Shown one piece after another: positions 34,375-44,789 of a stretch of DNA of 64,000 nt. Positions within the stretch are counted from its first letter, which is position 1. The number at the start of each line of letters is the position of its first letter. Where the stretch lies: positions 4,135,247 to 4,199,246 of the forward strand of contig OU696597.1 of the NCBI GenBank assembly GCA_916048095.2. Direction: 5' to 3'. The notes beneath the pieces are model-generated. The model saw nothing but the letters and a program-made list of their open reading frames with translations. It had not been told where the DNA came from and made no database searches. Both the position numbers and the translations under genes were made by a program. This stretch comes from Sacculina carcini. Its lineage: Eukaryota > Arthropoda > Thecostraca > Sacculinidae.

Positions 34375-34880
34375 AATACACACCTGTTACATATTATATC
34401 ATACAAAATACATTTGTGACACCTTATAACAATAATAATAATAATAATAACAATAATAGAAATGAAAATATAGAAAAATTGAGTCAGAAATTAACTGAGC
34501 TCTTGTAACATCCTGTGTTGAGTGAGAAAGTTGAATAAATATAACATTATTATATTAGCATATTAATTATACATTATTATATTATCATGTTAATTTTACA
34601 TTATTATATTATCGTGTTAATTGTACATTATTATATTATCGTGTTGATTATACATTATTATATTAGCATGTTAATTATACATTATTATATTATCATGTTA
34701 GTTTTACATTATAATATTATCGTGTTAATTGTACATTATTATATTATCGTGTTGATTATACATTATTATATTAGCATGTTAATTATACATTATTATATTA
34801 TCATGTTAATTATACATTATTATATAAGCATTTTAATTATATATTACTATATTATCGTGTTGATTATACAATATAATTGT
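34375..34880. repeat. Foldback-like right arm
   Basis: Inverse of 33146-33035 joined directly to the inverse of 28424-27755, without the retrotransposon and hAT seen on the left. It contains about 12 copies of the 27-bp minisatellite. It shows the empty-site sequence for the left-arm retrotransposon. Confidence 0.9.
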
Positions 34881-34905
34881 TATGATGTGTCTGAAAGCCC
34901 TAATA

Positions 34906-35192
34906 CAGAGGTTCCCAACCGGTGGGTCGCGACCCCCAGGCGGGTCGCGAGGCCACTTCAGGGGGTCGTGAGAGCCGCCTGAAAATATTTGCATCGGTCA
35001 AAATTAGCATTAAATTATTGTTTTTTCTTTGTATTTTCGAATACATTCAATAACGATGGCATTAAAGTTTTGAATATGATAATAATTCAGTATAAAGGTG
35101 TTTTTCTAATTTCTCTCGTTTTTACTGGGGGGTCATGGAGCCCTCCCGATCTCTCCTGGGGGTCGCGGAGCGAAAAAGGTTGGGAACCCCTG
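34906..35192. mobile_element. hAT MITE, 287 bp
   Basis: Terminal inverted repeats CAGAGGTTCCCAACC and GGTTGGGAACCCCTG, with a perfect 8-bp target duplication CCCTAATA at 34898-34905 and 35193-35200. Internal GGGTCGCGA/GGGGGTCGCGGAG blocks are mirrored. No coding capacity. Confidence 0.95.
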
Positions 35193-36674
35193 CCCTAATA
35201 TCATTGTTTGCACGGTACTGTGCGGTAGGGCTGGGCAGGAACCGTGAAAATTGATACTCACGGTTCCGGATCCGTAGGGCAGTGGAACCGTTGGAACCGG
35301 TTCCGGAACCGGTTCCGCTTGGATGAAAAAATATATTGTCTGTGCGCATGTTTAGAGATCACCCAAAGGGAGAAGACACAAAAGATTGTTGGCATAGATG
35401 AACGTGTGACTGGGAAAATAACAAATGTTTATATAAATTCAAAATTTTATTCAAAGTCAAAGTTCTATCAGTTTCATTATAGTGGGTATTCTCACAAAAT
35501 TAAATTCAACATTTCATAAATTTCACTTTTGTGGGGGATCCTCATTTTGTTTTTTTTGGGTGAGTGAGGCATATAACTCTTGACTACGGCCCTGTAATTT
35601 GAAGAAAAGCTTTAATAGTCAATGAAGACATGTACAAGGCATTATCATCTCTATATTTAACAACAGAAAAATGCATACAATGCTGACACAATAATGTGGC
35701 TAATGCTGCAAAAATGTGCTAAATAGTCAATGTACTTTCCAATATAAACAATGTTTGCGTATCACCTGTTACATAATATCTCAAACAAACAATAATTTGA
35801 TTTCGGCTATTGCCCGAAAACGTTCGCTTATTCCGTAACGCACACGTTCACACACACATACACAAAACGCGTATATATTACACATTTTTATTCAAAAAGA
35901 GAATCATATTTATGTTTTCTTCTTTGAGACTGTTCCGTCTGTGTGATATCCATTCACCGGCTTTTGAAAATAATCGTTCAGATGGAACGGAAGATGCCGG
36001 TGTGCACAAATATTTTGTCCCACTTCATGTAGTCGAGGCAGTAACAACGCTCGGTCCCTCCACCATGATAATGGATTCACTTCTCGGGAGACGTGAAATG
36101 GAAAATATGAAAAATATGAATTTGAATAGTTCTATATCGAGGCATATTGGCAATTTCACAACAATTCCATATTAGCGATATAATGGGCGTTCTCGGGTAA
36201 AAAAAGTTACATTAGGGAAGAAGTATGTTAGTTATTAGTATGACTAAATGCTTAAATGATAAAGTATACGCCGAGTTCAATAAAAGAGTGATTTTCCCCT
36301 TAACGCCCTCATTGAGTGATCATTATGAGATACAATGATGAACATTGTGCACATTTTCGTAATAATCGCAATGTCACTCAGGCCCCTCTGCTACGCTACT
36401 AATGTTGGAACACTACAATACTAAATTTAAAAAAGATTGAAATTGATAAACATGCCATTTTATTAAGTGCAAACAATTTGTAATGCTAAATATTTATGCA
36501 CGCTAATGTTTTAAAATAAGGCAAAGACAAATTTTACTCACCACTCAAGTGTACACGGTGGACCTCACTAGATTCAACTAAACAGCTCAAACACTAGTTG
36601 AGATGTTGGCGCTGGCAGTTTGACTGACAAATTATTTGTCCTTAGCCGCGTACAACCAAGGCAGCCTGCTGATT

Positions 36675-36917
36675 TCAGTCATAACAGATTCTGAGTGAAA
36701 ACACGGTTTCCACACGAATATAACAGGATCCATCAATGTCCACACAATCTGACTTCCATCCAGGATTTTCACGCACATTTCGTTCGATACAAACAAACTT
36801 AGCAGGCATCTTTCTCGCCTGGTTCACACCTGTATGGGTTTTCACATTCTTTGTGGGCGACACGTCAAATGTGATCGATGTGCCGTGATCACAGCTTTGG
36901 TCATGTAAGCTGGTCAT
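36675..36917 (-). CDS. Conserved small ORF inside the hAT element
   Basis: 80 codons. The stretch VSPTKNVKTHTGVNQARKMP through ERNVRENPGWKSDCVDID is also present in the truncated copy at 59245-59433, with a few amino-acid changes. No known domain was recognised. It could be a host exon carried by the element, or the remnant of its original gene. Confidence 0.35.
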   Translation of the reverse strand: MTSLHDQSCDHGTSITFDVSPTKNVKTHTGVNQARKMPAKFVCIERNVRENPGWKSDCVDIDGSCYIRVETVFSLRICYD

Positions 36918-37599
36918 GGTCAGCTTTGGTTGTGTGCATTAGAATGTGTGGATTCTTTACTTTTCCAAAAGTTTAACTAGTACCAAGTTGCGGTAGATAC
37001 ATTTTTTTCATGCTGATTCCGAAAATGTCTATTTTATTGGATTCAATGAAGTCAGTCATGGAAGTCAAGTTGAAACATCCATTTTGTCGTGAAATTGCGA
37101 TCGTGTAGCGTTTAATTGGCTGTCTTTGATTTTAAAATTATTGTTGTTTGTTTGTTTGTTTGATTGTTGAATTGTAATTGAAGTCACCATGGAAAGGATG
37201 CAGTTTTCACGCAGATTTAGAAAAATGTTGTATCAACATTCATGCGATACTTTTTCGCTCAAATTAGCTGAAAATGCGGTTATTTAATCAAATTCCGGTA
37301 ATCATACGCCAAAAAATAATATATTAATAATATATTCAATAAAATAAGCGTAATATATACTATGTATTAAATTTAGTATTATACCTCGTGTAATATGACT
37401 CTGCGCGCACAGACTTACTTGCAAATAATGTACATGTATTTCAGAAAAAAAGAAGACAATATAATACGCATTTTTTAAATACACGTGAAAAACTGCATTC
37501 ACCGCAATTTCATATTAGCGTTAATTCTAAAACGCACCGTAGTGTTCATGTAGTGTGTGCGCAATGCGCATACATTTTCCTGTCAGTCCTGATACTAAC

Positions 37600-37885
37600 A
37601 TCCGTGTGGACCCGGGTCCGAGAATCGGAACCGTGTGGACTCGGATCCGTGTGGACCCGGGTCCAAGAATCGGAACCGTGTGGACTCGGATCCGTGTGGA
37701 CCCGGGTCCGAGAATCGGAACCTTGTGGACTCGGATCCAAGAATCGGAACCGTGTGGACTCGGATCCGTGTGGACTCGGATCCGTGTGGACTCGGATCCG
37801 TGTGGACTCGGATCCGTGTGGACTCGGATCCGAGAATCGGAACCGTGTGGACTCGGATCCGTGTGGACCCGGTTCCAGAACCGGT
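37600..37885. repeat. GTGTGGACTCGGATCC minisatellite
   Basis: About 17-18 bp units (GTGTGGACTCGGATCC and GTGTGGACCCGGGTCC) mixed with GAGAATCGGAACC spacers at the right end of the hAT element. All six frames stay open for long runs because of the repeat; these are not genes. Confidence 0.9.
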
Positions 37886-37974
37886 TCCGAGTCTCGGACC
37901 CGGTTCCAATATCCACGTAGCAGAACCGTCAGAACCGGTTCCGGAACCGGTTCCTGCCCAGCCCTACTGTGCGG

Positions 37975-38144
37975 CACTTCTATGTACTGTGGCCACCTGT
38001 GCGAGTGGCGCCTGGGATCGTGGGCTCCGTCCACCACTAGCGCCTCTGAGTATGCGTGTGCGTGTGTGTGGGTTTTGCGTGTGTGTGTGCGTGACAAGAC
38101 ATCAGTCTCTTGTATCGTTCTGTGTAGTGAGCAGCGCTTCTACA
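37975..38144 (+). mobile_element. LTR fragment of a second Gypsy element
   Basis: The sequence from the hAT insertion point to TCTACA at 38144 precedes a primer-binding site and gag, so it is the 3' part of a 5' LTR. The part before the hAT insertion is at 35201-35225. It includes GT-rich stretches. Confidence 0.65.
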
Positions 38145-38145
38145 G

Positions 38146-38156
38146 TGGTGACCCCG
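38146..38156 (+). promoter_or_regulatory. Primer-binding site, tRNA-Trp type
   Basis: TGGTGACCCCG complements the CCA-tailed 3' end of tRNA-Trp (CGGGGTCA plus CCA). tRNA-Trp priming is a known trait of the CsRn1 clade of Gypsy elements. Confidence 0.7.
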
Positions 38157-38174
38157 TTTGTTTGCGTTCCTAAA

Positions 38175-38882
38175 ATGGAAGGCACGCCAATGCAGTGTTC
38201 GTTCGGAACTCGGGTTGAATTAACTACCTTCGATCCCATCGATGTGGATACATGGCTTGCCATGTGTGACAATTTGATGGCGGATGCAGGCATCACAGTG
38301 CAGAGCACCATGATGAGGAAAGTATTAGCCAAACTGCCAGCATCACACAGCATCATCACAAGTCCTCTACCTGCCGACTGCTACTCACAGCTGCGTGCAC
38401 GACTGAAGCAGCGTCTCCACCTCAGCCCCGCAGAGCGGCTAAGACGACTCAGCAGTCTGCCAGCTGAATTGGGCTCACGTAGACCCTCAGATCTTTATAG
38501 CGACATAGAAGCTCTGTATCCAAACGACACAGGACACGAAATAATCATCGAGACCTTTCTGTCGCGTCTGCCATCGCCCTTGCAATTGCTGTGCCGCGAT
38601 TGGCTTCAAAAGATGACCCTCCTGGCAGTAGCCGTCAAAGCAGACGCTTATCATCAACCATTGCACTCGGTCGCGACAGTTCGCCACGAATCGGAGTGCG
38701 GAGAGGATGACGCAGTTGTTTTATCCACACAACATGTTCCAGGTCGTCCCGTGGTTGTGTCTCATCGTGGTCGGCGACAACCAGCGTCTGATCGTGCCTC
38801 ACAACACATGTCAACGAGCGATTATGTCAATCGCTGGTGCAAGTACCACCGGCAGCTTAGGAAGGAGGAATATTTCAGGTGA
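38175..38882 (+). CDS. Gag protein of the second Gypsy element, truncated
   Basis: 235 codons from the ATG at 38175, 19 bp after the primer site. The capsid-like region shows DPIDVDTWLAMCDNLMADAG, then VLAKLPASHS, RLRRLSSLPAELGSRRPSD and FLSRLP. This is the pattern of CsRn1-type gag. It ends with WCKYHR, the first half of an expected Cys/His box, after which a hAT transposase scrap begins. Pol and the second LTR are missing. Confidence 0.8.
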   Translation: MEGTPMQCSFGTRVELTTFDPIDVDTWLAMCDNLMADAGITVQSTMMRKVLAKLPASHSIITSPLPADCYSQLRARLKQRLHLSPAERLRRLSSLPAELGSRRPSDLYSDIEALYPNDTGHEIIIETFLSRLPSPLQLLCRDWLQKMTLLAVAVKADAYHQPLHSVATVRHESECGEDDAVVLSTQHVPGRPVVVSHRGRRQPASDRASQHMSTSDYVNRWCKYHRQLRKEEYFR

Positions 38883-39185
38883 TCTTCTTGAAGCCATGGA
38901 AAGCAGAGAAGGCAAGCTTCTTAACAATCCCGCCTTCCTATCCCCGGTGTATATGGAACCGCGGTATCAATGCTTATTATCTGACACACAAGGAGAAGTT
39001 GCAAAAACACACCTCTGCACATTGTAGAAAAGATTGGAGATGATTGAAAAGAACGGTGACGACTTCCAGTAGAGGCATCGCGTACAGATTGCAGAAGAAT
39101 GCGAGTATAGACAGATGGCTATACATAATATCAACTTTGATAATCTTGGTCCAGCTCTTGACGACGTAACGTTAACGGAGCCTCA
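38880..39185 (+). pseudogene. hAT transposase C-terminal fragment
   Basis: One frame reads LLEAMESREGKLLNNPAFLS, then VYMEPRYQCLLSDTQ, VAKTHLCTL, a stop, and RLEMIEKNGDDFQ. The Y-x-x-PR-Y block and spacing match the region just before the dimerisation domain of hAT transposases. Two in-frame stops make it dead. Confidence 0.6.
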
Positions 39186-40140
39186 TCAGTCCCAATAAAG
39201 ATACCGACAGCTGGCGAAACGTGCGGGAGACATGCGTATTCCTGCGTAGTGTACCACACTCAAATGACACTTTGCGGACTCCGGTGTCATGTCATATCTG
39301 CCTGTGTAATCGCGAGGCGACCTGATTAACGAGGGTTCCAGAAAGAAGTATCGTTAGTGCCTCGCGCGTCGAACATTTGGATACAGACTTAAAAATATTC
39401 AGTTTTTTAAATATGCGCTTCTCAGTAGTAATACATGGTCGGTATAGGTCAGGCGCTATTCCAATGTGCCCTACAAGAACCATGACCGTAAATTGGAATG
39501 AGACATCACTCGTTTGATTCCATCCCTATATCAGAGCAGGCACCGACGGTGGCAAAAGTATAAGCCTGCCATTTTGGTCGTAGAAGAGATGAAGCCATTA
39601 CGCGTTCCCCAAGTCTCTGTCTAGTTCACCGTCAGTTACATCTGGTGGAGCACAGAGAAAGTGCTGCTCGAGACCGCACAAAAGCAACGTCGGAACAAGA
39701 ATGCATATATTGAAGGTACAAACCAACACAATCACACGCACATAAATACACGACAGTATACACAAATAATTATGATTGTTACCCATGCAAAACGTGAACA
39801 CACTTAAACGCATAACATTGTACATTACTGTATCATGAAAATATTACGCCACCACGTGACACAAATAGACAACGTCATATACACACGTGACGAATTAACT
39901 CGCAACCATGCAAATAACATTTGACACGATGACTATCAACAACAACGAACTTTCTCCAAGATTCCATTCTCTATCATCAAATGTCCAAGCCACTAATGTC
40001 AGCAAAAAGCAACACAAGTAATACTTGTATGAATGTCTTGTGATAGTTCTAGCACATGCTCTCTTGTGTAATACAAGATATCCTCTCATCACACTTGTAC
40101 ATTAACTATTCACCCTTGTGCAGACATCACACTTGTACAT
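39186..40140. other. No gene recognised; 3' flank of zinc-finger exon
   Basis: Mixed-composition DNA with no open frame of note. The 300 bp next to the zinc-finger stop contain repeated ACACTTGTAC phrases and may be 3' untranslated sequence. Confidence 0.4.
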
Positions 40141-41147
40141 CTACCTATGTGTCTTCCTGTGTACTGAAAGGTGTGAATGATTTCTGAATTTCCGATCACA
40201 CAATTCACACTTGAACGGCTTCACTCCTGTGTGTGTTCTCATGTGTACAGAAAGTGATTGAAAAACTGAAAATCGTTTCTTACATACATCACACTTGAAC
40301 GGCTTCTCTCCTGTGTGTGTTCTCATGTGAACGGTGACATTGCTTTTCTGTGTGAATCTCTTATTACACAACTCACACTCGTAAGGCTTCTCTCCTGTGT
40401 GTGTTCTCATGTGAACGGTGACATGGAATTTTTGTGCGAATCTCTTATTACACAACTCACACTTGAATGGCTTCTCTCCAGTATGTTCCATTATGTGCTT
40501 GGTGAGAGAGATTTTATACGTGAATCTTTGATCACACAACTCACACTCGTAAGGCTTCTCTCCTGTGTGTGTTCTTATGTGACGTGAGAGGTCGCCTTTC
40601 TGTGTGAATTTCTTCTTGCAAAACAGACATCCATGCAGCTTCTCTCCAGTATGTGTTCTCATGTGAATGATGAGGCTGCCTTTCTGTGTGAATTTCTTCT
40701 TGCAAAACAGACATCCATGCAGCTTCTCTCCAGTATGTGTTCTCATGTGAATGATGAGACTGCCTTTCTCTGTGAATTTCTTCTTGCATAACAGACATTC
40801 ATGCAGCTTCTCTCCAGTATGTGTTCTCATGTGAATGATGAGACTGCCTTTCTGTGTGAATTTCTTCTTGCACAACAGACATTCATGCAGCTTCTCTCCA
40901 GTATGTGTTCTCATGTGAATCATGAGACTGCCTTTCTGTGTGAATTTCTTCTTGCACAACAGACATTCATGCAGCTTCTCTCCAGTATGTGTTCTCATGT
41001 GAATGGTGAGACTGCCTTTCTGTGTGAATTTCTTCTTGCACAACAGACATTCATGCTGCTTCACACTGCATTGCACACTGCACTTGTGTGCATGTGGTCG
41101 TGTTGCGGATGATTCAGGTTGTCCGCCTTCACAAGCAACAACACGGT
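40141..41147 (-). CDS. C2H2 zinc-finger exon with 11 fingers
   Basis: From a candidate acceptor (TATATAG before 41147) the minus strand encodes a short linker and then 11 C2H2 fingers (C-X2-C-X12-H-X3-H) joined by TGEK linkers, ending near the stop at 40141. Fingers 1-5 are almost identical. Each has KKKFT(Q/E)KGSL, and fingers 1-3 differ from each other only at T/M/I before the first His. Finger 6 has KGDLSRH, and fingers 7-11 are distinct. The linkers of the first fingers are TGEKLHE, not TGEKP. The frame is intact. Longer readings upstream (to 41256) run through intron-like sequence. The protein should bind DNA in the nucleus. It probably forms the last exon of the gene whose KRAB-like exon lies at 47320-47494. 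Confidence 0.85.
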
Positions 41148-41326
41148 CTATATACACACACATACACACATACATACGCTGCATCAAATATGTGAAACTA
41201 CGATACAAAACAATTAATAAGTGAATCGATGAAAACGCAACGTATACGACACGCACGATATCACAAACGACATATATATTTCACCTTCTACCCGAAAACG
41301 TTGCATCCCCATTTATTCCTGATAAC

Positions 41327-41683
41327 TAGGGTGACCTTTTGTTGCAAAACTTTTTTATCATAGAATCTGCTCATCACAAGGAACCCAAAAATCAATATGT
41401 TATTGATTTGAGGTAATTATTAAATAAGTTATAAATGCAACTTTTTGTTTTTAGCGCAACTTTTCCATTTTTAAAAGCAACTATTAAGATTTAAGACAAA
41501 TTTGAACTTTTATAACAACTGTTTCACACTATCAAGAAAAATTGTCAGTTGTAAAGTTGTACAATGCAGCAAATGTTCATGTATTGTCAACATAAACTCG
41601 GTAAGCATGTATCTGGAAGGTGTGTGAACATTGTGTTCGTGTGTGGTGCTAGACATCCTGCGTGTGCATAGCACTGCATACGG

Positions 41684-41744
<61 letters not shown>

Positions 41745-43212
41745 AATTTTTATACTTTTTGAGCAACCTTAGAGCAACTAGTTAGATCAAGAGTACTTGA
41801 ATAATATTACCGCATAATGAAATAATGTTTTATCTGCAAAATCTGTTTATACCTTTGAACATTTAAGAAAATTAACATCGAGTGAGTCTATCAAATTATA
41901 TTGTAGATTTAAATGCCACTACCAGGCATCAGTGCGACAGACTCGACAGACTAGACAAGCATGAGAAACACACAATCTTAACGCAACCGCGAATGCTCAA
42001 AATGCATAATTTATTAGAAACAAAAACGTGAAACTATCAAAGTGTTATTTCAGTGCTTAAATTTTATTATCCTAATATTTAAAATTGACAATTTTTAGCG
42101 AAACATTGAGCTCAGCTTTTTAGCACAGCTATTTGTGATTTTTAGCGCATCCAAATCGCCAGTGAGGTGACAATTGAAGCTCATGAAGCATGCAATCCTA
42201 GCAACAACAACAACAAAACAACAAAACATGTATTTCATATAGCGCTCTAATTATCATAGGCGCGAGGAACGGCTAGCTATAAAATGTATACAATGTGGAA
42301 TAAACAAAACAGTATCGCATTAACAAAAATATAAGCAGCGATATACTATGAAGGAACAATTGAAAATAACTATGGATGAAAAAAAAATCAAACAGTTATT
42401 CACACAATATAATTATTCATCAGAGGAGACACCGAGAAGATATGTACAAAGAGAAGTGGAAAAAGACCTGTAAGAGAGGGAAGATCGAATTTTAAGAGGA
42501 AGTTCATTGAACAAACGAGGTCCATAGAAAAAAAGAGATTTCGAAGACCAGGTGGAGTCGTTGAGAGCACGGGGACAGAAGAGAATACGTGATAGTGAGC
42601 GGCCCGGACGATCAGAAACAGTAAGAAGAGAACGGAGATAAGGAGGAGCAGAGTCGGAGTGGATGATCTTGAAGATGATGCAGCAAACCTTGTGATGGAT
42701 TCGCTGCCGTGCAGGAAGCCATCCAAGTTGGCGGATGAATTTCGAGGTGGGAGTTCTCGGTGGAAGAAGAAAAACAAAACGGCAAGATTGGTTTATAATT
42801 TTCTGAAGCGAGCGTATATTTTTACAAGAAACATGAAGATAAAGAGAGTTACAATAGTCTAACCTGGAGAAAATTAAGGACTGTACAAGTGTGATTGCTG
42901 TAGCATTATCAAGGAATCGACGGATAGGATAAAGTTGGCGGAGAATAAGACGACAGGAGCGAGTCACACGTGATATGTTAATTGAGAAAGACCAACCGCG
43001 AGTGCTCAAAACGTATTGTAGTAATAGTTATAGACTGTAAAAAGTACAAATTTTCCTCACAAAAGTATGTTTTTCATAAGTCAGTGATTATCACTACCTT
43101 TAAATGTTTTAGTGAAATGTTTGCAAAATTTTAAGTGCAACTTTTTAGAGCAACTTATAGGATTTTTTAGCGCAACATTTCTCTATTTTTAGCGCACCAA
43201 AAGGTCACCCTA
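41327..43212. mobile_element. hAT element, 1886 bp, within the presumed intron
   Basis: Termini TAGGGTGACCTTTTG... and ...CAAAAGGTCACCCTA, with an 8-bp target duplication CTGATAAC at 41319-41326 and 43213-43220. Both ends carry TTTTTAGCGCAAC-like subterminal repeats. No transposase is encoded. A LINE fragment (42390-43012) and a TA microsatellite (41705-41741) lie inside. Confidence 0.93.
42390..43012 (-). pseudogene. CR1/L2-like LINE ORF2 C-terminal fragment
   Basis: The minus frame reads SFSINISRVTRSC, SLIFSRLDYCNSLYLH, LGWLPARQRIHHKVCCIIF and SRILFCPRALND. These are the post-RT blocks of CR1/L2/Rex-type LINEs. Imperfect copies of CAACCGCGARTGCTCAAAA lie at 41989-42010 and 42993-43014 and may be the target duplication of a 5'-truncated insertion. 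The frame stays open for 198 codons. Confidence 0.75.
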
Positions 43213-43220
43213 CTGATAAC

Positions 43221-44198
43221 ATTATATGACAAAAACAGAAATACACAATTCCCGAGATCTCAACACACTGTTTAAGACATTAGGCAAAAACTATTTGTCC
43301 AGGCAAAATATAAATCAGAAGAGTGATATAATTCAGCTCATTATTTTCACAGAAATCCCCGAGACTCTTAGGAAAAATGTCCCCTGGGAAAGCGAACACC
43401 CCGGCTAAGAACCCTGCTGGTGCAAACAAAAGATAAACATCTCACTGGCGACTGGCTGACACTTGAGTGTGACGTCACGAATGGTGGATGACGTCAATCG
43501 ACGCTGATACGGAACCAGTCGGCTGCCGCCGCGGCAGACCAGATTCTCGCAGCCGGCAGGAATCGGCTTGCAGGTTCTGGAAATTTCAGTGCATTGATGA
43601 TGAAGTTGGATGATAAAGCAGATTATAAACGGACGACAAAAAGTTACACATTAAATTAGCTAATATCTGCTACACAGTAAAATTTACGCACTAATAAAAC
43701 CATTGATGGTCTGAGAACAATTCACAACCGAAACCAATGACAATTATATACCCGAGTTAAAATTTAACTAGACCACTCTCAGACATTTGCAGAAGGTGGG
43801 GGAGAAAGACAAGAGACAATGCGCGAATTTTTCACGAACTTCCAGTGAGGATTTATGTAAATTTCCAGTGACGCCCTCTGGAGATGCGCGTAATTCTGGT
43901 ATCGTCCTCTATAATTGACAGTGTAAATTCTTGGACTAGGATACCTGTGAATGAAATTTCACGGAACTGTGGTGCCATCGAGGTTATGCAATATATATTA
44001 TAATATATATTTATTATCTTAATTTATCTATACATTTAATCACACACACACACAGAACAGTGAAAATAGATAGACGATTATTTTGCAGAAAAAGGATGTT
44101 TGTATTTGTTTTGCGACGTTTCAAAGAAAAGCAAAGCCAAAAAACGGGCCCCATGTACACTTTGAATGATATAAATATATTTATTGCCGTTTTTACAG
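43221..44198. other. Intron-like DNA with paired CRE octamers
   Basis: No coding signal. Two TGACGTCA palindromes lie at 43470-43477 and 43489-43496. The segment runs up to the acceptor of the DUF4817-like exon. Confidence 0.5.
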
Positions 44199-44489
44199 GA
44201 CATGACAGAACAAACGAGCGTGAACACATCAAGACCTCGGTGGAAGCCGAAACAGAGAATAGACCGTGTTGAATTCTACTACAAGACAGGATTGTTTAAG
44301 AAAGCCCAGGACAGTTTCATTCATCAGTTCGGATGTTCACAGGCTCCATTCAAAAGCAGCATTCAACACTGCGTGGACAAATTTGTGATGTATAGAACCG
44401 TGGAGAACATCAGCGTTGCCAGTGAGAATCGTCCAAGCTACTCGGGACGTGCCAAGAAGCGGCTTAATCTGAGGTTCAAATCAGGTTAG
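44199..44489 (+). CDS. DUF4817-like helix-turn-helix exon
   Basis: After an acceptor (TTTTTACAG at 44190-44198) and an ATG at 44202, the frame reads RWKPKQRIDRVEFYYKTGL, then DSFIHQFGCSQAPFKSSI and VDKFVMYRTVENI. This is the YY-x-x-G ... F ... FG ... P-x-x-x-S-I pattern of DUF4817, a helix-turn-helix module found in many arthropod proteins derived from DNA transposons. After AKKR the frame loses similarity and stops at 44487-44489. It sits opposite the presumed zinc-finger gene. Confidence 0.6.
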   Translation, partial: DMTEQTSVNTSRPRWKPKQRIDRVEFYYKTGLFKKAQDSFIHQFGCSQAPFKSSIQHCVDKFVMYRTVENISVASENRPSYSGRAKKRLNLRFKSG

Positions 44490-44783
44490 GGAAACCTGGT
44501 GTCTCCTCAATCTTGTCGAGTATCTTGGCCGTCATAGCCTTTCTCTTCTTCTTGTCTGAGACTGTAAGGGTCTGCAGCGTCTGTTTTCTGTATGAGAAAG
44601 TCCTCAAATGGTTCACCAGCACTCTCCTGCAAGTATCAAGGGACATACTGAGGAACTGGCTTCGCTTTCGTACAGATCGTTTCGGACTCTGCTGAAGAGA
44701 CACTCACATTTTCCATCAAATCAGCTGTTCGCTTCTTGGCACGTCCCGAATAGCTTGGACGATTCTCACTGGCAGCGTTGATG
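44490..44783 (-). pseudogene. Convergent partner exon of the DUF4817-type element
   Basis: From an acceptor CTTTTGCAG (minus sense), the sequence first repeats the SENRPSYSGRAKKR region of the plus-strand exon. It continues in another frame with VRKRSQFLSMSLDTCRRVL and RTFSYRKQTLQTL, which matches the second helix-turn-helix part normally found after DUF4817. The two exons face each other and meet at a near-palindrome at 44484-44502. Confidence 0.5.
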
Positions 44784-44789
44784 CTGCAA

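Larger units (their letters stand above)
35226..37966. mobile_element. hAT element, 2741 bp
   Basis: Begins TAGGGCTGGGCAGGAACCG and ends in the complement (CGGTTCCTGCCCAGCCCTA). It is flanked by the 8-bp duplication CTGTGCGG at 35218-35225 and 37967-37974. Both ends contain nested GGAACCGGTTCC palindromes. No transposase domain was recognised, so it is probably non-autonomous. A truncated inverted relative is at 58490-59490. The target is the LTR of another Gypsy element. Confidence 0.93.

Noticed and set aside
27755..34880. CRISPR-like array (27-bp repeats)
   Set aside because: Units are contiguous with no spacers, and the context is a eukaryotic transposon region.
37553..38173. Reading frames of 120-200 codons on both strands (repeated RVDSDPCGLGS-type text)
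   Set aside because: They follow from the GGATCC minisatellite. Only the part from 38175 onward shows gag features.
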